This document shows, in pieces, positions 40,313 through 47,568 of a DNA stretch of 64,000 bases. Every line of letters begins with the position of its first letter. The first letter of the stretch is position 1. Position numbers and translations under genes: made by a program. The notes under the pieces were generated by a model. It was not told the DNA's origin and made no database searches. It saw only the letters and a program-made list of their open reading frames with translations. Origin of the DNA: Actinoplanes sp. NBRC 103695 (GTDB lineage Bacteria > Actinomycetota > Actinomycetes > Mycobacteriales > Micromonosporaceae); NCBI RefSeq assembly GCF_030269485.1, contig NZ_BSTL01000025.1, forward strand, positions 82,162 to 146,161. The letters run 5' to 3'.

Positions 40313-41485
40313 TCAACGGGGTGACGCCACCCAGGCGGAGAAGACCGGCAGGCGGTGCCACGGTCCGGGTTCGTGCGGGGAGGCCACGGCGATCACCGCG
40401 TACGGATGTCCGAATCGCAGATCGGCCGTCCGTGCGACGCCGGTCTGCTGATGCGCCGCACCGGCCATGAGCGCGAAGCCGGACACGGCCGCCGCCTCGA
40501 ACCCGTACCGGTCGTAGCGGGCGGTGGCCGACTGGGCGGCCTGGAATCCGCCCGGCGGGACACGCAGCAGGGGCGCGAGCACGTCCGCGACCGCACCGAA
40601 GCCGAGCCCGGGCGCGCTCAGGTCGTGCTGGCTGGTGACCGACCAGGCGGGCAGGAACGCCTGGTGGTCCTCGCTGCCGGGGTTGGTGGACTGGACTTCG
40701 CGGAGGTTCCACAGGTCGGTCTCGCCGAGCGGCAGGTCGTAGAGCGAGAGGGGGCTGAGTTCCTCGTGGGCGGCGGCGATCACCCGGGCCGGCGCGACGT
40801 CGGGTGCGGCCGCCACCGACATCACCTCGAGTCCGCCGTCGGCCGCCGCGATGTGCACGGCGACCCGCCCGGCGCTGCGGGACTCGGCGATGAACGCCCG
40901 GTGGGTCTCGGGGCTGCGCAGGATCTCGGTGACCTGGCCGGCCCAGGGGCTGCGCGGGCCGAGCGAGGCGGGCGCGCCCAGTTCGAACGGCGCCTGCCAG
41001 GTGACTTTCGTGGCGAGTGCGCTGCCGAGCACCAGGGCGACGTCGGGGGTGATCGTGATCGGGAAACGTTCGATCATCCCGTACGTGTGATCGGAGGCCC
41101 ACCGATCGAGCCCGGCCTGATCGGGGAGCGCGCCCACCTCGGTGTTGACGGGCAGCCGGTCGCGCCAGTCGGCCATCGCCTCGGGCAGCACCCAGTGCGT
41201 GTGCCACACCGCCGTGGCCGCGGCGACCAGCGGGTGCGGCTCCTTGAGCAGCATTTCGGCGGACCGGGCGGCCTCTTCGGGCGCCATCCCGAGGGCGTCG
41301 GCCAGCCGTTCGTCGCCGGGCGCGGCCGACGCCGCGAGGGCCAGCAGGAGCCAGGCCCCGAGCGGCGACGCGACGTGGTGCTCGTTCCCGACGGCGGTGT
41401 GGAACCGCTCCGCATAGCGGCCGATCGCAGCGCGTAGATCCGTCATCGGCCCATTCTCAGTCATCGAGGCGACAGGAAGCGACAT
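40313..41485 (-). CDS. serpin-like (family I4) protein
   Basis: 390 residues. VASPLGAWLLLALAASAAPGD resembles the serpin helix B region (SPxSI), and TKVTWQAPFE matches the conserved NAIYFKGxW-type strand. Near the end GFALMAGAA and HPYAVIAVASP replace the reactive-loop hinge and the FxxDHPFLF motif, so inhibitory function is doubtful. There is no signal peptide. The ATG at 41485, with GGGGAGG upstream, is chosen. It forms a probable two-gene operon with the KAS-III-like gene. Confidence 0.6.
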   Translation of the reverse strand: MSLPVASMTENGPMTDLRAAIGRYAERFHTAVGNEHHVASPLGAWLLLALAASAAPGDERLADALGMAPEEAARSAEMLLKEPHPLVAAATAVWHTHWVLPEAMADWRDRLPVNTEVGALPDQAGLDRWASDHTYGMIERFPITITPDVALVLGSALATKVTWQAPFELGAPASLGPRSPWAGQVTEILRSPETHRAFIAESRSAGRVAVHIAAADGGLEVMSVAAAPDVAPARVIAAAHEELSPLSLYDLPLGETDLWNLREVQSTNPGSEDHQAFLPAWSVTSQHDLSAPGLGFGAVADVLAPLLRVPPGGFQAAQSATARYDRYGFEAAAVSGFALMAGAAHQQTGVARTADLRFGHPYAVIAVASPHEPGPWHRLPVFSAWVASPR

Positions 41486-41589
41486 CCTCAAAGGACCTCC
41501 CCTTGCGGGAATGGCACGTCATCGGTGAACCTTTCGAGCACGGCACACGTACCACCCGCGACGAGCGACCGACGAAGGGACCTGGGCCG

Positions 41590-42147
41590 ATGCCCGAGCA
41601 GGACCTGACCGTGCTGGCGTTCGCCGCCGCGCGTGGCGATCGGGATGCTCTGACCGACCTGATCCGCGCCACCCAGCGTGACGTGCAGCGTTTCCTGGCG
41701 CCGCTGACCGACGCGGCCGACGTCGAGGATCTGGCGCAGGAGACGTTCCTGCGGGCGGTCCGGGCGCTGCCCGAGTTCGCCGGCCGTTCGTCGGTGCGTA
41801 CCTGGCTCTTCGCCATCGCCCGCCGGGTCGCCGCCGACGATGTCCGCCGCGCCACCCGCCGGCCGCGGGTCGCCGCCCTGGCCGACTGGCAGTCCAGCGC
41901 CGAGTCGGCCGGCGCCGGCACGCATTCCCGCTTCGACGAGCAGCACGCCCTGCACGACCTGCTGGCGGGCCTGGCGCCGGAGCGCCGCGAGGCGTTCGTG
42001 ATCACACAGGTCTCCGGTCTTTCGTACGCCGAGGCCGCCGAGGTCTGCGGTTGCCCGGTCGGCACGATCCGCTCCCGGGTCGCCCGGGCGCGCGAGGACC
42101 TGGTCGAGGCCATGCGCGACGGCCGGATCAACTCCCAGCTGGGGTAG
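41590..42147 (+). CDS. ECF-family RNA polymerase sigma factor
   Basis: 185 residues. Region 2 is DLAQETFLRAVRALPEF and RTWLFAIARRVAADDVRRATR. Region 4 is ALHDLLAGLAPERREAFVITQ and GLSYAEAAEVCGCPVGTIRSRVARAREDL. It is a standard ECF factor with no anti-sigma gene next to it. The gene ends nine bases before the AraC-type gene on the same strand, which suggests an operon. ATG 41590 with GGGA upstream. Confidence 0.9.
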   Translation: MPEQDLTVLAFAAARGDRDALTDLIRATQRDVQRFLAPLTDAADVEDLAQETFLRAVRALPEFAGRSSVRTWLFAIARRVAADDVRRATRRPRVAALADWQSSAESAGAGTHSRFDEQHALHDLLAGLAPERREAFVITQVSGLSYAEAAEVCGCPVGTIRSRVARAREDLVEAMRDGRINSQLG

Positions 42148-42156
42148 AAAGAGCGC

Positions 42157-43120
42157 ATGGACGCGCTCTCGCACGTGCTGGCGGGCCCGAGCGCCCGCGG
42201 CGCCTTCGTGCTGCGCAGCTCTCTGGACCCGCCGTGGGCGATGCGGATCGAGGACGAGTCGCCACTCTCGGTGATCACGATTCTGCGAGGTCACGCGTAC
42301 GTCCGCATGGACGACGCCGAGCCGGTGCAGGTCCGGGCCGGCGATGTGGCGATCGCGCGCGGGCGGCGGCACTACACCGTGGCCGACGCCCCGGCGACCA
42401 GCCCGCAGGTGCTGATCGGCCCGGGTCAGTCCTGCACGATGCTCGCGGCCGACGTGCCGAGAATGAGCGACGTCGGCGTCCGGACCTGGGGCAACTCGCC
42501 GGACGGCGCCACGCTCATGCTGACCGGCACGTACGAGTCGCAGTCCACGGTCGGCCGGCGCCTGCTCGCCACCCCTGCCCGATCTGATCGTGGCGCCGCG
42601 CGAGCACGTGCCGCTCTCGCTGCTCGACTACCTCGGTGTGCAGGTCACCGACGACGCCCCGGGTCAGGACGCGGTCCTGGACCGGATGCTCGACCTGATC
42701 CTGATCGCCGTGCTGCGCTGGTGGTTCGCCGGCCGGCCGAACGGCGCGGGCTGGTTCCGGGCGCACGCCGACCCGGTGATCGGGCGGGCGCTGCGGCTGA
42801 TGCAGGAGGCGCCGGCCGAGTCGTGGACGGTCGCCCGGCTGGGCAGTGAGACCGGTCTGTCCCGGGCTGCTTTCGCCCGGCGGTTCACCGACCTGGTGGG
42901 CGAGCCGCCGATGGCGTTCCTGACCGGCTGGCGGCTGTCGCTCGCCGCTGACCTGCTGGTCGAGCCGGAGGCGACGGTCGCGTCGGTGGCCCGCCGGGTG
43001 GGTTACGCGACGCCGTTCGCATTCAGTACGGCCTTCAAACGGTTCCACGCGGTGAGCCCGCAGCAGCACCGCGCACAGAGTTATCCACAGAAAGATCGAC
43101 TAGTTGTGGATAGAGGTTAA
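42157..43120 (+). pseudogene. AraC-family regulator with cupin domain, one-base frameshift
   Basis: The first frame (42157 to about 42570) encodes a cupin sensor domain (SVITILRGHAYVRMDDAEP; YTVADAPATSPQVL). After VGRRLLAT the text continues in another frame as DLIVAPREHVPLSLLDYLG and ends with two helix-turn-helix units (SWTVARLGSETGLSRAAFAR; ATVASVARRVGYATPFAFSTAFKRF), a complete AraC C-terminus. Removing one C from the CCCC run at 42572-42575 restores a protein of about 320 residues. The break is therefore either a true frameshift or a sequencing error. Confidence 0.8.
43082..43112. promoter_or_regulatory. TATCCACA/TGTGGATA inverted repeat (DnaA-box-like pair)
   Basis: TTATCCACA at 43081-43089 equals the strict DnaA box, and TGTGGATA at 43105-43112 is its mirror image, giving a perfect 8-bp inverted repeat with a 15-base spacer. 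It lies over the end of the AraC gene and 55 bases before the sthA start. It could be a DnaA-binding site, an operator, or a terminator stem. Confidence 0.4.
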
Positions 43121-43166
43121 ACAGCAAGGTCTGGCGCGAGGCCCGACAACTTGCGACGCTAAGCCT

Positions 43167-44570
43167 GTGTATGACTACGACCTGTTGGTGCTGGGCTCCG
43201 GGCCCAGTGGGCAGAAGGCTGCCATCGCGGCCTCCAAGCTCGGACGGCGGGTCGGCATCATCGACCGCCGCGACATGATCGGCGGGGTGTGCATCAACAC
43301 CGGCACCGTCCCGTCCAAGACCCTGCGCGAGGCGGTGTTGTACCTGACCGGCCTCAGTCAGCGCGACCTCTACGGCAGCAGCTACCGCGTCAAGGAGGAG
43401 ATCACCGTCGCCGACCTGGCGGCGCGCACCGATCATGTGATCAGCCGGCAGACCGACGTGATCCGCAACCAGCTCGCCCGCAACCACGTCGCGATGATCA
43501 CCGGCACGGGCCGCTTCGCGGATCCGCACTCTCTGTGGGTGGACGGCGGCGACGGACGCGACCACAAGGTCGCTGCCGACAAGATCATCATTGCCGCGGG
43601 TACGCGACCAGCACGGCCGGACAGTGTCGACTTCGACGACCGGACGATCGTGGACTCGGACGGCGTGATCAATCTCGAGGCGGTGCCGCGGTCGATGGTC
43701 GTGGTCGGCGCGGGCGTGATCGGCATGGAGTACGCCTCCATGTTCGCCGCCCTCGGCACCAAGATCACCGTGGTCGAGCGGCGTCCGCAGATGCTCGACT
43801 TCTGCGACGACGAGATCATCGAGTCGCTCAAGTACCACCTGCGCGACCTCTCCGTGGCGTTCCGCTTCGGCGAGGAGGTCGCCGCCGTCGAAAGGCACCA
43901 GACCGCGGCGCTGTGCATCCTGAAGAGCGGCAAGAAGATCGTCGCCGACACGGTGATGTACTCGGCCGGCCGCCAGGGCCAGACCGACGGCCTCGCGTTG
44001 GAGGCCGCGGGCCTGGAGGCGGACAAGCGCGGCCGGATCAAGGTGGACGCGCAGTTCCGCACGGCGGTGGACAACATCTACGCCGTCGGCGACGTGATCG
44101 GCTTCCCGGCGCTCGCCTCGACCTCGATGGAGCAGGGCCGGCTGGCCGCGCATCACGCCTGCAGCGAGCCCACCCGGGACATGGGCGCCCTTCAGCCGAT
44201 CGGCATCTACACGATCCCGGAGATCAGCTTCGTCGGGAAGACGGAGGCCGAGCTCACCGAGTCGGCCACGCCGTTCGAGGTGGGCATCGCCCGCTACCGG
44301 GAACTGGCCCGCGGTCAGATCGTCGGCGACTCGTACGGGATGCTCAAGCTCCTGGTGTCGCCCGACGACGGCAAACTGCTGGGCGTGCACGTCTTCGGCA
44401 CCGGCGCCACCGAGATCGTCCACATCGGGCAGACCGTGATGGGCTGCGGTGGCACGGTCGATTACCTGGTCGACACGGTCTTCAACTACCCGACCCTGTC
44501 GGAGGCGTACAAGGTCGCGGCCCTGGACGCCTCCAACAAGATCCGGAACATCACCCGGATCGACGGGTGA
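43167..44570 (+). CDS. sthA: soluble pyridine nucleotide transhydrogenase
   Basis: 467 residues of the flavoprotein disulfide-reductase fold, transferring hydride between NADPH and NAD. The FAD motif is LLVLGSGPSGQKAAIAA (6-22). The redox-site position reads GGVCINTGTVPSKTLREAV, with a single cysteine instead of the CxxxxC of lipoamide dehydrogenases, the mark of SthA. NAD(P) motif: MVVVGAGVIGMEYASMFA (about 180). The second FAD motif is YAVGDVIGFPALAS and the dimer end is FNYPTLSEAYKVAALDA. The start is GTG 43167. Single gene, closed by a hairpin. Confidence 0.93.
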   Translation: MYDYDLLVLGSGPSGQKAAIAASKLGRRVGIIDRRDMIGGVCINTGTVPSKTLREAVLYLTGLSQRDLYGSSYRVKEEITVADLAARTDHVISRQTDVIRNQLARNHVAMITGTGRFADPHSLWVDGGDGRDHKVAADKIIIAAGTRPARPDSVDFDDRTIVDSDGVINLEAVPRSMVVVGAGVIGMEYASMFAALGTKITVVERRPQMLDFCDDEIIESLKYHLRDLSVAFRFGEEVAAVERHQTAALCILKSGKKIVADTVMYSAGRQGQTDGLALEAAGLEADKRGRIKVDAQFRTAVDNIYAVGDVIGFPALASTSMEQGRLAAHHACSEPTRDMGALQPIGIYTIPEISFVGKTEAELTESATPFEVGIARYRELARGQIVGDSYGMLKLLVSPDDGKLLGVHVFGTGATEIVHIGQTVMGCGGTVDYLVDTVFNYPTLSEAYKVAALDASNKIRNITRIDG

Positions 44571-44579
44571 CGAAGCCAT

Positions 44580-44625
44580 GTTCCACATTCGCCGCCGGTA
44601 ACTCGCCCCGAAGCGAATGTGGAAC
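44580..44625. terminator. 12-bp stem terminator between convergent genes
   Basis: GTTCCACATTCG at 44580-44591 pairs perfectly with CGAATGTGGAAC at 44614-44625 around a 22-base loop. It lies between the sthA stop (44570) and the end of the L,D-transpeptidase gene (44631), so it can serve both directions. Confidence 0.75.
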
Positions 44626-44630
44626 AAGGC

Positions 44631-45455
44631 TCAGTAGACCCACACCGCGGTCTTGACCGGCAGCTTGTCGTTCTTCCACAGGTAGTTCATCGCGGAGATC
44701 GACAGGCGGGCGCAGCCGTGCGAGGCCGCGTACGGCGGCACGCTGTTCGCTCCGTGGACAGCGATGCCGCCGTTGAAGTATTTCGGCCGCCACAGCATGC
44801 CCAGCGGTGCGTGCCGCCAGCCGTCGATCTGCCGGCTGATCTTGAACTTGCCCTTCGGCGTGCTCGCGATGGCCGTGCCGCCGCTGTCGGTCTCGTAGCG
44901 CTCGCCCGAGCCGGTCGACGTGTTGAACGTCTGCTGGACCTCGCCGTCCTTGACGAGCATCAGCAACTGCTTCTTCTTGTCGATCTCGACGACGTAGCCG
45001 TCCTTGCTCTTCGCCTTCGGTCGGACGCCCGCCTCCAGGGCTCTCTTGGTCTTGGTGCCCACCACGCCGTCCCGGCTGACGCCGGCCGCCTTCTGCAGCG
45101 CGTACACCGCCTGGGTCGTGGTCCCGCCGAACTCGCCGTCCGCCGAACCGTTCCAGTACCCCAGCTCGGTCAGGCGCGCCTGCAGCGCCTTGACCTCGTC
45201 ACCCTTGGCGCCGTTGCGAAGCTTTTCCTTCTTCGCGGGCTTCGTAGGCTTCTGCGTAGGCGTGTCGCTGGGCGGCGTCGACGAGGGCAGTGCGGCCGGC
45301 TCGCTGGAAGGCGCGTCGGCCGGTGGCGTTGTCGGCGCGGACGAGGGCGCGGGCGCCGCCGTGCCGGTGCCGGAATCGGAATCGGAGCCACAGCCGGCGA
45401 CGAGCGTCATCGTCACCGCGACCGCGGCCACCCAGCTTCCGGTTCTCCTGATCAT
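44631..45455 (-). CDS. L,D-transpeptidase lipoprotein with peptidoglycan-binding domain
   Basis: 274 residues, exported. The lipobox is LVAGC near residue 22, followed by a Ser/Pro/Thr-rich linker (25-75). PG_binding_1 spans about 82-140 (GDEVKALQARLTELGYWNG). The YkuD catalytic domain spans 150-274, with HGANSVPPYAASHGCARLS containing the catalytic His and Cys. It forms 3-3 peptidoglycan cross-links at the cell surface. The ATG at 45455 follows GGGAGG. Confidence 0.92.
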   Translation of the reverse strand: MIRRTGSWVAAVAVTMTLVAGCGSDSDSGTGTAAPAPSSAPTTPPADAPSSEPAALPSSTPPSDTPTQKPTKPAKKEKLRNGAKGDEVKALQARLTELGYWNGSADGEFGGTTTQAVYALQKAAGVSRDGVVGTKTKRALEAGVRPKAKSKDGYVVEIDKKKQLLMLVKDGEVQQTFNTSTGSGERYETDSGGTAIASTPKGKFKISRQIDGWRHAPLGMLWRPKYFNGGIAVHGANSVPPYAASHGCARLSISAMNYLWKNDKLPVKTAVWVY

Positions 45456-45633
45456 GGAAACCTCCCCGCGCTCCAGCTTGCCATCGCCGTACCAGGGATA
45501 GACGGTGAAAAGAGCCTCAACGTTGCAACGGTGCACAAGGTCGCCAACCGGTTGCACTGTGTTGAGGCGATATCGCTACAGGTCAGACGTCAGGCCGATG
45601 CGAGCAGGAAAAAGAATCAAGTACGCTTCGGCT

Positions 45634-46263
45634 ATGTCATGGAAGGCCAGCGCCCGGCATGGTGTCCGGGAGGCGCCCGCTGGGCTCGCCCTCGTTCAGG
45701 AGTTGCTGAACACCCGGGCGACGATGGCGTACGGTCCCGACCTGCTGGCCCAGCAGGACGACGCCCAGCGCTGGCTGACCGACACGCTGGCCACCTGGTC
45801 GCGGGTCGCCGCCCTGCCCGCGCCGGTGCTGCTGCTCTCCTCCACCGACATGCGATCGCTGCGCCGGCTCCGCTCGACGTTCGAGAACGTGATCCTGGCC
45901 GGTGGCGCCAACCAGCCGGAGGGCGCGCTGCCGCCGGCCGACGTACCCGTCAGTCTCGTGCCGGACGCCGACGGCTGGGTCCGCATCGTCCCGACCGGCC
46001 GTGGCACCCGCTGGCTGGCCTCCGCCCTGTGGGCGGAGGCCCTGCTCGCCCAGCAGGCCGGCCTGTGGCCGCGCCTCAAGCTGTGCCACAACATCGACTG
46101 TCGCGCGGCGTTCTTCGACGCGTCCCGCAACAACAGCGGCGTCTGGCACGACGTCAGCACCTGCGGCAACACCGCCAACCTGCGAGCCTTCCGCGAGCGC
46201 CGCCGCCTCCTCGGCACCACCGGCGAGCAGCAGCACCCCAGCGTGCAGCGCCCCAACCTGTAG
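45634..46263 (+). CDS. CGNR zinc-finger (ABATE-type) regulator
   Basis: 209 residues. The N-terminal half is the ABATE-type domain (GLALVQELLNTR; DAQRWLTDTLATW). The C-terminal CGNR zinc finger has CHNIDCRAAFFDASRNNS, then HDVSTCGNTANLRAFRERR, giving the four cysteines. Such proteins are predicted stress-induced transcription regulators. ATG 45634; the region before it is 180 bases long and divergent to the L,D-transpeptidase gene. Confidence 0.85.
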   Translation: MSWKASARHGVREAPAGLALVQELLNTRATMAYGPDLLAQQDDAQRWLTDTLATWSRVAALPAPVLLLSSTDMRSLRRLRSTFENVILAGGANQPEGALPPADVPVSLVPDADGWVRIVPTGRGTRWLASALWAEALLAQQAGLWPRLKLCHNIDCRAAFFDASRNNSGVWHDVSTCGNTANLRAFRERRRLLGTTGEQQHPSVQRPNL

Positions 46264-46282
46264 CTGCCCGGGTCGTCCCGCG

Positions 46283-46460
46283 TTGCCAGGCGGCCGGAGC
46301 GCCCAGCTGCCGCCGCTCGCGCTGAGCGCAAGTCATGCCCGGGCTGCCAGACGGCCGGGGCACCCAGCTGCCGCCGCTCGCGCTGGGCGCAAGTCATGCC
46401 CGGCTGCCAGGCGGCCCGGGTGCCCACTCGCCGTCACTGCCGCCGCTCGCGGCTCTGGCC
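46283..46460. repeat. about 61-bp tandem repeat, two full copies and a decayed third
   Basis: Units beginning TGCCAG at 46284, 46345 and 46405 share GGCGGCCGG..GCCCAGCTGCCGCCGCTCGCGCTG and GCGCAAGTCATGCCCGG. Copies 1 and 2 differ at about six positions; copy 3 diverges after 30 bases. The repeats occupy the space just after the CGNR gene and contain no reading frame of merit. Confidence 0.8.
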
Positions 46461-46467
46461 TGGCGCG

Positions 46468-46510
46468 GTGGTAAAACCCAGCGCGAGTGGTAGAACCCAG
46501 CGCGAGTGGT
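46468..46510. repeat. 19-bp tandem repeat and scattered GTGGTAG boxes
   Basis: The unit GTGGT-n2-AACCCAGCGCGA recurs at 46468 and 46487, with a third start at 46506 (period 19). From there to 46752 the boxes GCTACCAC and GTGGTAG recur in both orientations (46548-46555, 46570, 46611, 46700), which could form alternative hairpins. No gene is supported in 46511-46752. Confidence 0.7.
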
Positions 46511-46752
46511 GGGGCAGGGCGGTATCCGGCCTGATATGCCGCCTTGAGCTACCACGTTCCGCGCGGGTGGTAGCCGAGAGCGGTGCGCCGAGGCCAGATA
46601 CCGCCCGGTGCTACCACCGGCCACGACGCCTGGCGGACCCGGGCGGCCGAGTCGGCGTCCACGCCGGAGCTGCCGCCTGAGTATCCACTCGCGCGGCCGG
46701 CTACCACCGTGAGCGGCGGCCATGTCCTGCGGACCGGGCAGAACTGACCTCC

Positions 46753-47541
46753 TCAGAAGCCGGGGAAGACCACGCGCAGCTCGTCGAGCGTGACGTTGCC
46801 GGTCACCTCGATGCCGGCCGGCGTGTGCCTCGGCGTCAGCCGGCCGTAGAGGAGCCGCAGCGCCGACTCCAGCGGCCCGGCGAAGGTCGCGGTCGCGGGC
46901 AGCGCCTCCGTGGTGAGCCTGGTCCCCTCGTCGATCACGATGCGATAGGGCGTGCCGCTGATCTCGACGACGGCGGGGTCGGACAACACCGGGGGCTTGC
47001 CGAGGAAGCCGACCAGGAAGCTGACCCCGCCGCTGAGCTGCTCGGCGAGAAGCTCGGCGGCGGGCTCGGCGAGGGTGGCCGCCGGGTCGACGCCGACGCG
47101 TACGTCCCAGCCGTGCATGACCGCCTCGCTCACCCGCATGGCGACGAACGACGCCAGCGGCAGCGGGGCGGGCAGGAAGCCGAGCTCGACCTTGAGGTCC
47201 TCGTGGCGTTCCTCCGGCACGGCCTCGAGTGCCGTGACCAGCGCGGTGTCGGACAGGATCCAGCCGTCGGCCTGGTCCTGGGGGCTCAGCGCGTTCCACC
47301 TGTCCCAGACGCCCTGGTTGAAGTCCGACCCGGGCGACTCCCCCTCGCCCAGTGCCGCCCGGAAAGCGGCGAGCGTGATCTCCGAGCCGCTGCCCAGGTG
47401 TGACAGGGCGTCGGCGAGGGTCCACTCGGTGGCGCCGGAGGTGCCGTCGAGCTGCTCGGCGGACAGCGTGCGGACCGTGCTCGCCAGGGTGTCGTGCTCG
47501 GTACGCAGGGCCGCGATCGTGCGGCCGGCAAGGGTCGTCAT
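46753..47541 (-). CDS. maleylpyruvate isomerase/DinB-like mycothiol-dependent family protein
   Basis: 262 residues. The N-terminal four-helix region (RTIAALRTEHDTLASTVRTLS; TEWTLADALSHLGSGSEI) carries the metal-ligand histidine of TIGR03083 mycothiol-dependent enzymes. AVMHGWDVRVG has the second histidine. The C-terminal part (GTRLTTEALPATATFAGPLES) is the SCP2-like MDMPI_C domain. The family performs mycothiol-linked isomerisation or transfer; substrate unknown. ATG 47541. Confidence 0.8.
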   Translation of the reverse strand: MTTLAGRTIAALRTEHDTLASTVRTLSAEQLDGTSGATEWTLADALSHLGSGSEITLAAFRAALGEGESPGSDFNQGVWDRWNALSPQDQADGWILSDTALVTALEAVPEERHEDLKVELGFLPAPLPLASFVAMRVSEAVMHGWDVRVGVDPAATLAEPAAELLAEQLSGGVSFLVGFLGKPPVLSDPAVVEISGTPYRIVIDEGTRLTTEALPATATFAGPLESALRLLYGRLTPRHTPAGIEVTGNVTLDELRVVFPGF

Positions 47542-47568
47542 GACTGGAGCCTAGTTCCGCCGAGGCGG

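Noticed and set aside
44619..46325. 568-codon plus-strand open frame
   Set aside because: Antisense to the L,D-transpeptidase and overlapping the CGNR gene in another frame.
46283..46510. CRISPR array
   Set aside because: The units are directly adjacent with no spacers of constant length and no cas genes occur.
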